A stretch of 64,000 nt of DNA from Clostridia bacterium (GCA_017451915.1 JAFTNJ010000003.1:17249-81248); one strand, 5' to 3'; positions 49,072-59,663 are shown, counted from the stretch's first letter. Notes: a model not told the origin generated them from the letters alone. Program-made: numbers and translations.

Positions 49072-50445
49072 TCACTCTCCTTTCTCTTTGCGGAAGGGGC
49101 AGGACAACGCCTCCACATCTCCCATTCCGCGCAGGGCCTGACATTTGGGATGCTTCCAAATATCGGCAAACTCTTGCGTCAGTAAATTTCCAAGTCCCGC
49201 GTCGCTTCCCAGCCAGCTCTGACAGGGCACCGCGGTACCGTCGGGGGCCACCGCCATATTGGAAAGGGCCGCGCCGCAAGCGGGAACGTTCATGGAAAGG
49301 GACTCCAAGCGCTCCTTGGAAATCAAGCCGGGGGAGGTGAAGTCGATCTCCATGCCATTGGCGTCGCAAAAGGCCTTGGCTTGACGGACGATGTCCCAAA
49401 GCTCGTCGGAGGTCAGGTCATTTTCCGGATGTCCCTCGGTGGCGCCACCCGTGCAGATGAGTCCGCTCAGGGTCACAAAGCGTACCCCAAGGCTGTGCAA
49501 AAAGTTCAGGGTAGCAGAATAATCGCGGTTCTGACGGCACAGAGGCGTGTTGACACTAACGTCCAGCCCCGCCGCCAGGGCATTGCGAATGCCCTGCACC
49601 GTACGGGCGTGTCCCTCGCTCCCCACCAGGGCGTTGTGAACCGTTGCGTCCGACGAATAGAGGGTGACCTGCAGGCTGTCCAGGCTGGCCTCCTTCAGCG
49701 ATGCCACCAGCTCCGGCGTCAACAGCACGCCGTTGGTATTCAAGCGGGTCACAAACCACTTGGAATAGGAGATCAGCTCGGCAAGATCGGTACGTTGCGT
49801 GGGCTCGCCCCCGGTAAAGGTAAGCATGGGTACGCCAGCGCGACGCAGCTTGTCGATGATCTTCTTCCAATCCTGGGTCTCAAGCTCCCGCATGGCGCCA
49901 AAATGCTGTCCCGCCGCATAGCAGAAGCGGCATTTTTGGTTGCACTTCCAGTTGCCTTCCCCGTCGGTCATGGCACTGACCATAAGATCCATTCGATGGG
50001 GGGCCTGCATATACGGGGCATATTCCCGCACCGAAAGACGCTCCGGGGTCACCTCGGGATCCTCTCCCCGTGCCACGGCAAACAGCATATCCATCATCCA
50101 TTCCAGATCCTCGCCAAGCTTTTCGCGTCCAATCAAGGGATAGGCTTTTCGACAGCGAGCAAGGGTATGCTCCAGGATGTCGGCCTCGTCCTTCTCGGTG
50201 ATGGGGCAACCGTCGTAGCGATTGACCTCCTCCATCAAAGAGGAAAGCAGAATGGCCCAGGAATACCCCAGGGGCAACAGATAGTAGCCGTTGAGCACGG
50301 CGATGTAGGAGGGATTACCGAACAGACGGAAGCGCGGAGGAATCAGGTGGATCCGCACCACGCCCGGCCCCTCGGGATTGAAGGTACAGTGACACACGCC
50401 CTTTTGATAAGCGCGGTACTGGGCGATCTTGTTGGAAATACTCAT
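49072..50445 (-). CDS. Radical SAM/SPASM-like protein
   Basis: A 457-residue radical SAM enzyme. The cluster motif is C168-x3-C172-x2-C175 (KCNQKCRFCYA), GGEPT follows, and the C-terminus has SPASM/auxiliary-cluster features: NVPACGAALSNMAVAPDGTAVPC and later SCPFRKE. About 160 residues lie before the radical SAM core and contain HLIPPRFRLFGN, a region I cannot place. Such enzymes often install cross-links in peptides or proteins. The next gene, 4 bases on, encodes the Cys-Ala tail protein, a natural candidate substrate. AGGTGAAGCT precedes the ATG. Confidence 0.88.
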   Translation of the reverse strand: MSISNKIAQYRAYQKGVCHCTFNPEGPGVVRIHLIPPRFRLFGNPSYIAVLNGYYLLPLGYSWAILLSSLMEEVNRYDGCPITEKDEADILEHTLARCRKAYPLIGREKLGEDLEWMMDMLFAVARGEDPEVTPERLSVREYAPYMQAPHRMDLMVSAMTDGEGNWKCNQKCRFCYAAGQHFGAMRELETQDWKKIIDKLRRAGVPMLTFTGGEPTQRTDLAELISYSKWFVTRLNTNGVLLTPELVASLKEASLDSLQVTLYSSDATVHNALVGSEGHARTVQGIRNALAAGLDVSVNTPLCRQNRDYSATLNFLHSLGVRFVTLSGLICTGGATEGHPENDLTSDELWDIVRQAKAFCDANGMEIDFTSPGLISKERLESLSMNVPACGAALSNMAVAPDGTAVPCQSWLGSDAGLGNLLTQEFADIWKHPKCQALRGMGDVEALSCPFRKEKGE

Positions 50446-50485
50446 AGCTTCACCTCAAAAAATGATTTCAAAAAACCTTTCATTT

Positions 50486-50514
50486 ATTATATCACATCTT
50501 TGGCTCGTTGAAAA
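50486..50514 (-). promoter_or_regulatory. Promoter for the radical SAM operon
   Basis: Extended -10 TGATATAAT (TATAAT at 50491-50486) with a weak -35 TTTTCA 17 bases away. It lies in the 358-bp gap 50446-50803 shared with the pckG promoter; I see no other feature in that gap. Confidence 0.55.
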
Positions 50515-50695
50515 GAGAAAAGTCAAAAATGGATTTTAAAACGACAAAAAATGCAAAAATCAAGTTTTTTGACGCTATCCGGTTTCTTTTTCTACGCATT
50601 TTTGCAAATTTGACATTCAAACGATGCATATTCTCCAGCTTGGAAGCCGAAAACATTTAAAATTATGAACAAATCGTAACCTTTTGAAAAGGCTA

Positions 50696-50724
50696 TTGAA
50701 AAAAGACGAAAAAGAGTGTAAAAT
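50696..50724 (+). promoter_or_regulatory. Sigma-A promoter of pckG
   Basis: TTGAAA (50696-50701) and TAAAAT (50719-50724), 17-bp spacer, leaving an untranslated leader of about 70 bases. Confidence 0.65.
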
Positions 50725-50803
50725 ATATACTGGGTGACAAGGTGGCTTGTTACCAATATTGTTGTAAATTGAAATAATTCACTATAAAAAAAGGAGCAAC
50801 ATC

Positions 50804-52588
50804 ATGACCAACAACAAGCATGTTTTGGACTGGATCAAGGAAATGTCCAATCTGGTTCAGCCCGAGAAGATCGTTTGGATCGACGGAAGCGAGGAACAGA
50901 CCAACGCTCTGCGCGCAGAAGCTTGCGCCAGCGGTGAGTTGGAGCCTCTGAACCCCGAAAAGTACCCCAACTGCTACCTGCACAGAACCGCTGTGAACGA
51001 CGTAGCCCGCGTTGAGAACAGAACCTTCATCTGCACCCGCAAGAAGGAAGATGCCGGTACCATCAACAACTGGATGGATCCCCAGGAGTGCTACGCTACC
51101 CTCTCCAAGCTCTACAAGAACTCCTACAAGGGCAAGACCATGTACGTAATTCCCTACTCCATGGGTGTGGTTGGCTCTGATTTTGCAAAGATCGGTATTG
51201 AGCTGACTGACTCGATCTACGTGGTTCTCAACATGATCATCATGACCCGTGTTGGCAAGAACGTAATTGAAGCCTTGGGCGACTCCGCCGATTTCGTTAA
51301 GGGTCTGCACGCCGTTGCTGACTGCGACGAGGAGAAGCGCTACATCTGCCACTTCCCCGAGGACAACACCATCTGGTCGGTCAACTCCGGCTACGGCGGA
51401 AACGTTCTGCTGGGTAAGAAGTGCTTCGCACTCCGCATTGCATCCTACCTGGGACGCAAGGAGGGCTGGATGGCCGAGCATATGCTGATTCTGGGCCTGG
51501 AAAATCCCCAGGGCGAGATCAAGTATATTTCCGCCGCATTCCCCTCTGCCTGCGGTAAGACCAATCTGGCAATGCTCATTCCTCCCGCCATCTTCAAGAA
51601 GGCCGGCTATAAGGTTTGGACCGTAGGTGACGACATTGCCTGGATCCGTGTGGGCGAGGACGGCGGCCTCTACGCCGTGAACCCCGAGAACGGCTTCTTT
51701 GGCGTGGCTCCCGGTACCAACGAGCACTCCAACTACAACGCTCTGATGACCGCGCAGAAGAACTGCATCTTCACCAACGTGTGCCACAACCTGGACGACA
51801 ACACCGTTTGGTGGGAAGGTCTGGATAACAATCCTCCCAAGAACGCGCTCAACTGGAGAGGCGAGAAGTGGGATTACACCAAGTACGACAAGAACGACAA
51901 GGTTGGTACCTCCGGTGCTCACCCCAACTCCCGTTTCACCGCAATGGCATCCAACTGCCCCTGCATTTCTCCCGAGTTCAACAGCCTTAAGGGCGTTCCG
52001 CTGACCGCCATCATCTTTGGTGGACGTCGCGCAAAGACCGCTCCCCTGGTTTACGAATCCCGCAACTGGCAGCACGGTACCTTCGTAGGCTCCATCATGG
52101 CCTCCGAGACCACCGCAGCCGCAGCCGGTGCCGTTGGTGTGGTTCGCCGCGATCCCATGGCTATGCGTCCCTTCGTTGGCTATGATATGGGCGACTACTT
52201 TGCTCACTGGTTGAGCATGGGCAAGAAGATCCCCAACGCTCCCAAGATCTTCCACGTAAACTGGTTCCGCACCGATGCCGAAGGCCACTTCATTTGGCCC
52301 GGATTTGGTGACAACATGAGAGTTCTGCTCTGGATCCTGGACCGTTGCGCAGGCAAGGTAGACGCTGTGGAAACGCCCATCGGCTTTGTTCCCAAGGCAG
52401 AGGACATCAATATTGAGGGACTTGAGGACGTGACCATTGACACCATCCGCGACCTGCTCACCATTGACACCGAGAGCTGGCTGGAAGACGTTGAGAACAT
52501 CAAGGCCTTCTACAAGCAGATCGGTGACCGCGTTCCCGCAGAGCTCTACGACGAGCTTGCCATTCTGGAAGCAAACCTGAAGAAGTAA
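50804..52588 (+). CDS. pckG: Phosphoenolpyruvate carboxykinase (GTP)
   Basis: A 594-residue GTP-type PEPCK. The P-loop FPSACGKTN is at 246-254 with hyper-reactive C250 and K252; YGGNVLLGKKC and FGGRRAKTAPLVYE are further signatures of this class. It interconverts oxaloacetate and phosphoenolpyruvate with GTP/GDP. Most Firmicutes use the unrelated ATP enzyme; in anaerobes this one can also run toward CO2 fixation. Codon use is strongly biased (for example AAG, AAC, CTG), suggesting high expression. AAAAAAGGAGCAACATC precedes the ATG. Confidence 0.97.
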   Translation: MTNNKHVLDWIKEMSNLVQPEKIVWIDGSEEQTNALRAEACASGELEPLNPEKYPNCYLHRTAVNDVARVENRTFICTRKKEDAGTINNWMDPQECYATLSKLYKNSYKGKTMYVIPYSMGVVGSDFAKIGIELTDSIYVVLNMIIMTRVGKNVIEALGDSADFVKGLHAVADCDEEKRYICHFPEDNTIWSVNSGYGGNVLLGKKCFALRIASYLGRKEGWMAEHMLILGLENPQGEIKYISAAFPSACGKTNLAMLIPPAIFKKAGYKVWTVGDDIAWIRVGEDGGLYAVNPENGFFGVAPGTNEHSNYNALMTAQKNCIFTNVCHNLDDNTVWWEGLDNNPPKNALNWRGEKWDYTKYDKNDKVGTSGAHPNSRFTAMASNCPCISPEFNSLKGVPLTAIIFGGRRAKTAPLVYESRNWQHGTFVGSIMASETTAAAAGAVGVVRRDPMAMRPFVGYDMGDYFAHWLSMGKKIPNAPKIFHVNWFRTDAEGHFIWPGFGDNMRVLLWILDRCAGKVDAVETPIGFVPKAEDINIEGLEDVTIDTIRDLLTIDTESWLEDVENIKAFYKQIGDRVPAELYDELAILEANLKK

Positions 52589-52599
52589 TTCATAAATAT

Positions 52600-52637
52600 A
52601 AAAAACGGCGTTGAGATCATCTCAACGCCGTTTTTTT
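52600..52637. terminator. Strong bidirectional terminator
   Basis: AACGGCGTTGAGAT and its complement form a long stem with A and T tracts on both sides, between the convergent pckG and ligA. Confidence 0.93.
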
Positions 52638-52641
52638 GCGT

Positions 52642-54804
<2,163 letters not shown>

Positions 54805-54833
54805 TTATTTTTGTTATTTTTCTTTGTTTCATC

Positions 54834-54862
54834 TTTACATTTGGCAAAAAATATGATATACT
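54834..54862 (+). promoter_or_regulatory. Sigma-A promoter of hpf
   Basis: TTTACA (54834-54839) and TATACT (54857-54862), 17-bp spacer, ahead of the start at 54918. Confidence 0.7.
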
Positions 54863-54917
54863 ATATTTGCGGGTAATATCTCCCGCGCGATTCTCAAAGA
54901 AAGGTAAGGTCCGCACT

Positions 54918-55445
54918 ATGAAGATTACCGTAATTGGCAGACAAATGAACGTCTACGAGGACATGAAGAGCCTGATCAACAAGAAACTGGCAAAGCTGGA
55001 CAAATTTTTTACCGCCGAGGGCGACGCCACCGTCACCTTGAGCAGCAAACATAATGAACGCAACATTGAAATTACCATCTCGGCTGCGGGCACGCTGTTC
55101 CGCAGCGAGGTAGGAGCCGACAGCTTCCGCGATGCTTTGGACAGCGCGGTGAATAATATTGAGCGGCAGATCCGCAAGAACAAGACCCGCTTGGCACGTC
55201 GGATGCGGGAAACCTTTGCGGAACCCGCCATCGAAGAATTTGACGACACTCCCGTGGATGAGGAAACCATCATTCGTACCAAGTCCTTCCCCATCAAGCC
55301 CATGTCTCCCGAGGAGGCCATTTTACAAATGAATCTCCTGGGACACCAGTTCTTCGTTTTCATCGACGATCAGACCAACGCCACCTGCGTGGTCTACGCC
55401 CGCAAGGACGGTGCCTACGGTCTCTTGATTCCCGATCAGGAATAA
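54918..55445 (+). CDS. hpf: Ribosome hibernation promoting factor, long form
   Basis: A 175-residue protein. Residues 1-95 match the HPF/RaiA domain (ITVIGRQMNVYEDMKSLINKKLAKLDKFF), and 115-175 the C-terminal dimerisation domain (IIRTKSFPIKPMSPEEAILQMNLLGHQFFVF, with YGLLIPD at the end). The long form joins two 70S ribosomes into inactive 100S dimers in stationary phase. The ATG at 54918 starts the conserved N-terminus. Monocistronic, with its own promoter and terminator. Confidence 0.96.
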   Translation: MKITVIGRQMNVYEDMKSLINKKLAKLDKFFTAEGDATVTLSSKHNERNIEITISAAGTLFRSEVGADSFRDALDSAVNNIERQIRKNKTRLARRMRETFAEPAIEEFDDTPVDEETIIRTKSFPIKPMSPEEAILQMNLLGHQFFVFIDDQTNATCVVYARKDGAYGLLIPDQE

Positions 55446-55460
55446 GACGGAAGGCAGTAA

Positions 55461-55499
55461 AAAAAGAAAGCCACCGGTTACACCGGTGGCTTTCTTTTA
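55461..55499. terminator. Bidirectional terminator
   Basis: AAAGAAAGCCACCGG with its complement and a 4-base loop, flanked by A and T tracts; lies between convergent hpf and the DUF554 gene. Confidence 0.92.
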
Positions 55500-55500
55500 T

Positions 55501-56331
55501 TTAAGCAAACAATGCCGATACCCAATCCGAGACGGGAACCAAGAGAATGGGCAGGAGCACCGCGGGGAGATAGTTGGTGATCTTGAGCTTGGCGTCCAAC
55601 AAAATATTGAGGGCCAGACCAATGATCAAAAGCGATCCCACGCCGCTCATGCAGGTAATGACCTCGGTGGTAAGATAGGGGGCGATCCATTGCGCCAGGA
55701 GAGTGATGCTTCCCTGAAATACCAAAACGAAGACCGACGAAAACAACACTCCAATCCCCATGGTGGAAGACAGAATGATGGAGCTGACCAGGTCCAGGAT
55801 CGATTTGGTGTACAGCATACTGTGGTCTCCCAAAAGTCCGCTCTGGAGGGAGCCGACAATGGTCATGGAGCCCACGCAAAAGAGCAGAGACGCCGAAACA
55901 AAGCCCTGGGCCACCTGGCCCTCCTTGGCCTGGGAAATGGCCTCGACCTTCTCTCCCAAGCGGTTAAGGCCGTGATCCAGTCGCAACAGATATCCGATAA
56001 TTACGCCAATCACCATGGAAAAGATGATTACAAAGGTCTGCTCACTCCCCAACGTCTTTACCAGCTGAAGTGGGGCATCGGGAGAGGTGACGTAGCTTCC
56101 CTCCAGGGCATCCCGGATCTGATCGTTGACCGCGGCCTTGATGGCACCGGAAACGCCAATGCCCAGCACGCACAGCCCCAAGCCCTTAAAGATGCCGTCC
56201 GAGAGGGATTGTACCCACTCACGCCGTCCCTTTCCGTTTAACAAATATCGCTTGATCAACAAGCCAACCAGAGAACCGCAGACCACCGTTAGCACGTTGA
56301 ACAGGGTTCCCCACAGGCGAAATTGCTCCAT
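55501..56331 (-). CDS. DUF554 family membrane protein (YdfK-like)
   Basis: A 276-residue protein with about seven membrane helices. GTLFNVLTVVCGSLVGLLIK at the start, FCVGSMTIVGSLQSGLLGDHSML in the middle and the Gly-rich end (GVGSLLIIGLALNIL) fit DUF554, a family of possible transporters. It is somewhat longer than YdfK (about 230 residues); the extra part is a loop near residues 78-95 (SYVTSPDAPLQLVK). It has its own promoter. The function is unknown. Confidence 0.88.
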   Translation of the reverse strand: MEQFRLWGTLFNVLTVVCGSLVGLLIKRYLLNGKGRREWVQSLSDGIFKGLGLCVLGIGVSGAIKAAVNDQIRDALEGSYVTSPDAPLQLVKTLGSEQTFVIIFSMVIGVIIGYLLRLDHGLNRLGEKVEAISQAKEGQVAQGFVSASLLFCVGSMTIVGSLQSGLLGDHSMLYTKSILDLVSSIILSSTMGIGVLFSSVFVLVFQGSITLLAQWIAPYLTTEVITCMSGVGSLLIIGLALNILLDAKLKITNYLPAVLLPILLVPVSDWVSALFA

Positions 56332-56414
56332 CTTCTCTCTTTTTTCCTTTCCAATCCACGCGCATACTTGGTAACTTTCCAGAGAACGCGTTCATTTTCC
56401 AAAAATCGACTATT

Positions 56415-56443
56415 ATTATACCAAAATGCACCGCAAAAAACAA
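56415..56443 (-). promoter_or_regulatory. Sigma-A promoter of the DUF554 gene
   Basis: TTGTTT (56443-56438) and TATAAT (56420-56415) on the minus strand with a 17-bp spacer. Confidence 0.7.
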
Positions 56444-56469
56444 GGGAAATTCCAAAAAATTTGAAATTC

Positions 56470-56499
56470 GTTCACCAAAAGACGAGGAACTCATAGAAT
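56470..56499 (+). promoter_or_regulatory. Possible mother-cell (sigma-E/sigma-K) promoter
   Basis: CATAGAAT (56492-56499) resembles the CATANNNT -10 of sigma-E/K, with TTCACC about 16 bases upstream. It lies just ahead of three genes with spore-wall-type domains; no sigma-A site is seen there. Low certainty. Confidence 0.3.
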
Positions 56500-56532
56500 G
56501 TTAGGGAATTCAACCTTGGAAGGAGGAAACAA

Positions 56533-56967
56533 ATGAACGCATCCTCAAGCCAACCCCAGCTTACGGGAACCGGCTATTTGATCGTCCACGTCACCACAGC
56601 CCGCGGAGCCATCCCTCTGGAGGGGGCGCTGGTGACCATCCGTGACTATGAGGCCGATGAGGAAAACGGCGGCACGCTGGTGTCGTCCCTGGTCAGCGGT
56701 GCCGACGGGAACACCGAGCTGCTTGCCTTGAAGACCCATCCCCGCTCCGAATCCCTTACCTCGGGCAATCCCAAGCCCTACTCCACCTACGTGGCCGAGG
56801 TGCGGCTGGAGGGATTTTCGGACCAGACCTTTATTGGTATTCCCATTTTTGACGGCATCGTTGCCATTCAACCCGTGGATCTGATTCCCCTCCCCGAGCA
56901 ATCGGGTGCCCTGCCCTCCTCCCCGGAAAACAATCGCTTTTTTGAGAACGTCGAAAACGATCTCTGA
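56533..56967 (+). CDS. Hypothetical protein with carboxypeptidase regulatory-like (transthyretin-type) domain
   Basis: A 144-residue protein. GYLIVHVTTARGAIPLEGALVTIRDYE and the later VAEVRLEGFSDQTFIGIPIFDGIVAIQPVDLIP have the beta-sandwich pattern of carboxypeptidase regulatory-like domains, where a short ligand or linker domain is added to larger proteins. No signal peptide is present. TTGGAAGGAGGAAACAA precedes the ATG. It stands first of three genes whose other two products bind peptidoglycan, so a spore or wall role is likely. Confidence 0.75.
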   Translation: MNASSSQPQLTGTGYLIVHVTTARGAIPLEGALVTIRDYEADEENGGTLVSSLVSGADGNTELLALKTHPRSESLTSGNPKPYSTYVAEVRLEGFSDQTFIGIPIFDGIVAIQPVDLIPLPEQSGALPSSPENNRFFENVENDL

Positions 56968-57001
56968 TCGGCTACACCACAGGAAAGGAGCTTGCTCTGC
57001 A

Positions 57002-58399
57002 ATGCCACAGCTTCCCATCATACCGCAAAACATTACCGTTCATCTGGGACCGCCCGACAGCGCCGCCGAAAACGTGACCCTTCCCTTTTTGGATTACATT
57101 GCCAACGTGGCCTCCAGCGAGATCTATCCCACCTGGCCCGAGAACGCCATTCGCGCCAATATGTACGCCCAGATCTCCTTTGCCCTCAATCGGGTCTACA
57201 CCGAATACTACCGCACCCGGGGCTATGATTTTGACATCACCAACACCACCGCCTACGATCAATTTTTTGTCAATGGGCGAGATATTTTTGAAAATATCCG
57301 CCAGATCGCCGCCGAGCTGTTCAACGATTACATTCGCAGAAGCGGGAGCGTCGAGCCCCTCTTTGCCCAATATTGCAACGGGACCACGGTCTTTTGCGAC
57401 GGACTTTCCCAATGGGGGACAGTGGATCTGGCCAATCGCGGCTATACCCCCTTTGAGATCCTGACCTATTACTACGGCGACAACATTGAGCTGGTGCGCA
57501 ACGCCCCCATTGAAAACAGCACCACCAGTGCCCCCACGGTGGCTTTGCAGTTGGGCTCGGCCAATGACGACGTGCGCATTGCCCAGCTCCGCCTCAACCG
57601 CATCTCGGCCAATTTCCCCTCCATTCCCAAGATCGTTCAGGTGGACGGGATCTATGGCACCGATACCGAGGCCGCCGTGCGCCGTTTTCAGGAGATCTTC
57701 CAGCTCACCCCCGACGGCATCATCGGAAAATCCACCTGGTACACCATTCAAAACGTCTATATTGGGGTCAAGAAGCTCAACGATCTCAACTCCGAGGGCA
57801 TCACCTTGGAGGAGGTGACCCAGCAATACCCCGGCGTGCTGGAATCCGGCAGTCGCGGCGGCGGGACGCGGAACCTGCAGTTTTTCTTGAATTATCTTTC
57901 CGGCTTTTACGAAACCATTCCCCCGGTGACTGTGGACGGAGTCTTTGGCCCCACCACCGAGGCGGCGGTGCGTGCCGCCCAGCGCACCTTTGGGCTACCC
58001 GAGGACGGCGTGGTGGGAGAACAAACCTGGAATCAGATTTACCGCGCCTACCGCGGCATCGTCACCACCATCCCCCTGGAATACGTGGAGGGCTTTACCG
58101 TACCCTATCAGGGAGTTCCTCTCCGCATCGGTGCCGAATCCGAGGAGGTGCGACTACTTCAAGAATACCTGAACTACATCGCCCTCTCCTTCCCCTCCAT
58201 TCCCACCGTGTCGGTTACGGGATACTTTGGCCCTCGCACTCAGGATGCGGTGATCGCCTTTCAGACCCTGGCGGGGCTGGAGCCCAACGGCTTGGTGCAA
58301 TCCACCACCTGGACGGCCATTACCGATCTTTACAATTCCCTTTACACCGGCGCCCAACTGCAAGAGGGACAATACCCCGGCTTTGAAGTTGGCGCCTGA
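57002..58399 (+). CDS. SpoIID-like domain protein with three peptidoglycan-binding repeats
   Basis: A 465-residue protein. Residues 10-165 hold a SpoIID/LytB-like segment: FLDYIANVASSEIYPTWPENAIRANMYAQISFALNR, with a catalytic-type Glu, and CDGLSQWGTVDLANRGYTPFEILTYYYG. SpoIID is the peptidoglycan glycosidase of engulfment. Three PG_binding_1 repeats follow (about 185-255, 285-350 and 375-450), each with a G-x-F/YG-x3-x-A-V core. No signal peptide is seen, as is common in spore-cortex relatives. The start MPQLPII at 57002 is chosen over an upstream in-frame ATG inside the previous gene. Confidence 0.85.
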   Translation: MPQLPIIPQNITVHLGPPDSAAENVTLPFLDYIANVASSEIYPTWPENAIRANMYAQISFALNRVYTEYYRTRGYDFDITNTTAYDQFFVNGRDIFENIRQIAAELFNDYIRRSGSVEPLFAQYCNGTTVFCDGLSQWGTVDLANRGYTPFEILTYYYGDNIELVRNAPIENSTTSAPTVALQLGSANDDVRIAQLRLNRISANFPSIPKIVQVDGIYGTDTEAAVRRFQEIFQLTPDGIIGKSTWYTIQNVYIGVKKLNDLNSEGITLEEVTQQYPGVLESGSRGGGTRNLQFFLNYLSGFYETIPPVTVDGVFGPTTEAAVRAAQRTFGLPEDGVVGEQTWNQIYRAYRGIVTTIPLEYVEGFTVPYQGVPLRIGAESEEVRLLQEYLNYIALSFPSIPTVSVTGYFGPRTQDAVIAFQTLAGLEPNGLVQSTTWTAITDLYNSLYTGAQLQEGQYPGFEVGA

Positions 58400-58412
58400 A
58401 GCAGGAGGAACC

Positions 58413-58949
58413 ATGCCCACTACCCAATCCAACGAAAAAAACGCCATTTCCCAGCTGCAACGATTTCTGCGCCGTGTCTTTTTTGACGATCCCTCGGTAC
58501 GTCCTCCGCCCGTAGACGGCATTTTTGAGCGGGATACCGAGGTCGCGCTCCGGGCCTTTCAACGCGCCCAGGGGCTCCCCGAGACCGGGCGAGCCGACCA
58601 GGCCACCTGGGAGCGATTATTTGACGCCTACCGCGCCGCTCTGGCCCTCACTTTTTTGCCCGAGCCCGTGGAGCTCTTCCCGGCCATTCCCTCGGATTAC
58701 GCCCTGCGCCCCGGCAGCCGCGGCTTTGTGGTAACCGCTCTGCAATATATGCTTGGTGAGCTGCAATACAACTACGACAGCTTTCCTCCGGCTCTGATCA
58801 ACGGAGAATACGACGAGACAACCGCCCGGACCGTACGCCGCTTTCAGGAGCTCAACGGTCTTCCCATCACGGGAGAGACCGATCGCTTGACCTGGAATCG
58901 GGTCACCGACCAGCACAACACCCTGGCGCGAGGCTACCAAGCCGAGTGA
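58413..58949 (+). CDS. Protein with two peptidoglycan-binding domains
   Basis: A 178-residue protein made of two PG_binding_1 repeats: residues 12-65 (VDGIFERDTEVALRAFQRAQGLPETG) and 95-160 (INGEYDETTARTVRRFQELNGLPITG). There is no catalytic domain, so it may target or bridge cortex or wall. GCAGGAGGAACC is a perfect ribosome binding site for the ATG at 58413, 13 bases after the SpoIID-like gene. Domain duplication from the upstream gene is likely. Confidence 0.9.
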   Translation: MPTTQSNEKNAISQLQRFLRRVFFDDPSVRPPPVDGIFERDTEVALRAFQRAQGLPETGRADQATWERLFDAYRAALALTFLPEPVELFPAIPSDYALRPGSRGFVVTALQYMLGELQYNYDSFPPALINGEYDETTARTVRRFQELNGLPITGETDRLTWNRVTDQHNTLARGYQAE

Positions 58950-58968
58950 TTCGCCGAAGGAACGAGAT

Positions 58969-59012
58969 TAAAAAATGAGGGGAGTCCCATGCAATGCCGC
59001 ATTGGACTCCCC
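58969..59012 (-). terminator. Terminator for the SASP gene
   Basis: GGGGAGTCC...GGACTCCCC hairpin (58979-59012), followed on the minus strand by TCATTTTTT. It lies 130 bases past the SASP stop. Confidence 0.65.
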
Positions 59013-59141
59013 CCGGTCGATCATGCCGTTTCGCCTCCGAAACAAATCCGACCAACCAAGAATCCCGCCGAAGCGCCGAGGACGGTACAACGAGTCGACG
59101 CTCCGTCAAGGATCCCGGGGCTCACACCCCTATTTTTCTTC

Positions 59142-59339
59142 TTATTTCGTCTTCAGAGAGTTCTCGTAGGACTCGATCATCTTCTTGACCATCTGTCCGC
59201 CAACGCTGCCGGCCTGCTTGGAGGTGAGGTCACCGTTGTAACCCTGCTTCAGGTTTACACCAACCTCGCTTGCAGCTTCCATCTTGAATCTTTCCAGGGC
59301 TTCCTTTGCCTCGGGAACAAGAGCCTTGTTGCTTGCCAT
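59142..59339 (-). CDS. Alpha/beta-type small acid-soluble spore protein
   Basis: A 65-residue SASP. The family core is complete: KMEAASEVGVNLKQGYNGDLTSKQAGSVGGQMVKKMI, with the EVGV site near the GPR protease cut. These proteins coat spore DNA and guard it against UV and heat. Expression should be in the forespore under sigma-G; I cannot place a clear sigma-G box. The ATG at 59339 follows AGGAG by a short gap. It is clear evidence of sporulation. Confidence 0.97.
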   Translation of the reverse strand: MASNKALVPEAKEALERFKMEAASEVGVNLKQGYNGDLTSKQAGSVGGQMVKKMIESYENSLKTK

Positions 59340-59357
59340 CGTTTTTTCTCCTATTCT

Positions 59358-59389
59358 GAACGGTTCTCAAGAAATTATGTAAACCGTTC
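59358..59389. promoter_or_regulatory. 8-bp inverted repeat upstream of the SASP gene
   Basis: GAACGGTT (59358-59365) and AACCGTTC (59382-59389) form a perfect dyad with a 16-base gap, in the 5' region of the SASP gene. The rest of the 324-bp gap to 59663 holds only the next terminator. Confidence 0.4.
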
Positions 59390-59601
59390 ACGTATTTGCA
59401 AACAACTTACACAATTTTTGTTTCCCGCTCGATTTTATCTATATCATTGAGCGCGTTTTACCGCGGCTCTGTCATTATTGTTCGCCGCGAAAATCAAAAT
59501 ATGAATGGAAATAGTTTGCAGAAAAAAAGAATTTTTGCTCGAAGGTTGCTCCAGATCGGCACCACAGCAATTCGATTTTACCAAAGGTCATGACGAAAGC
59601 A

Positions 59602-59634
59602 AAAAAAGCACCTGCAGAACCGTTCTGCAGGTGC
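59602..59634 (-). terminator. Terminator of the solute-binding protein gene
   Basis: GCACCTGCAGAAC with complement and a T7 tract on the minus strand, 30 bases past the stop at 59664. Confidence 0.9.
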
Positions 59635-59663
59635 CCTTTTATGATCATAATTATTAGCGTTTT

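Noticed and set aside
50750-52288. A 512-codon minus-strand frame opposite pckG
   Set aside because: It mirrors the strong codon bias of pckG and gives a His/Gly/Val-rich product without motifs.
59396-59593. A 65-codon plus-strand frame between the SASP and solute-binding protein genes
   Set aside because: No ribosome binding site, odd composition and location in a regulatory gap.
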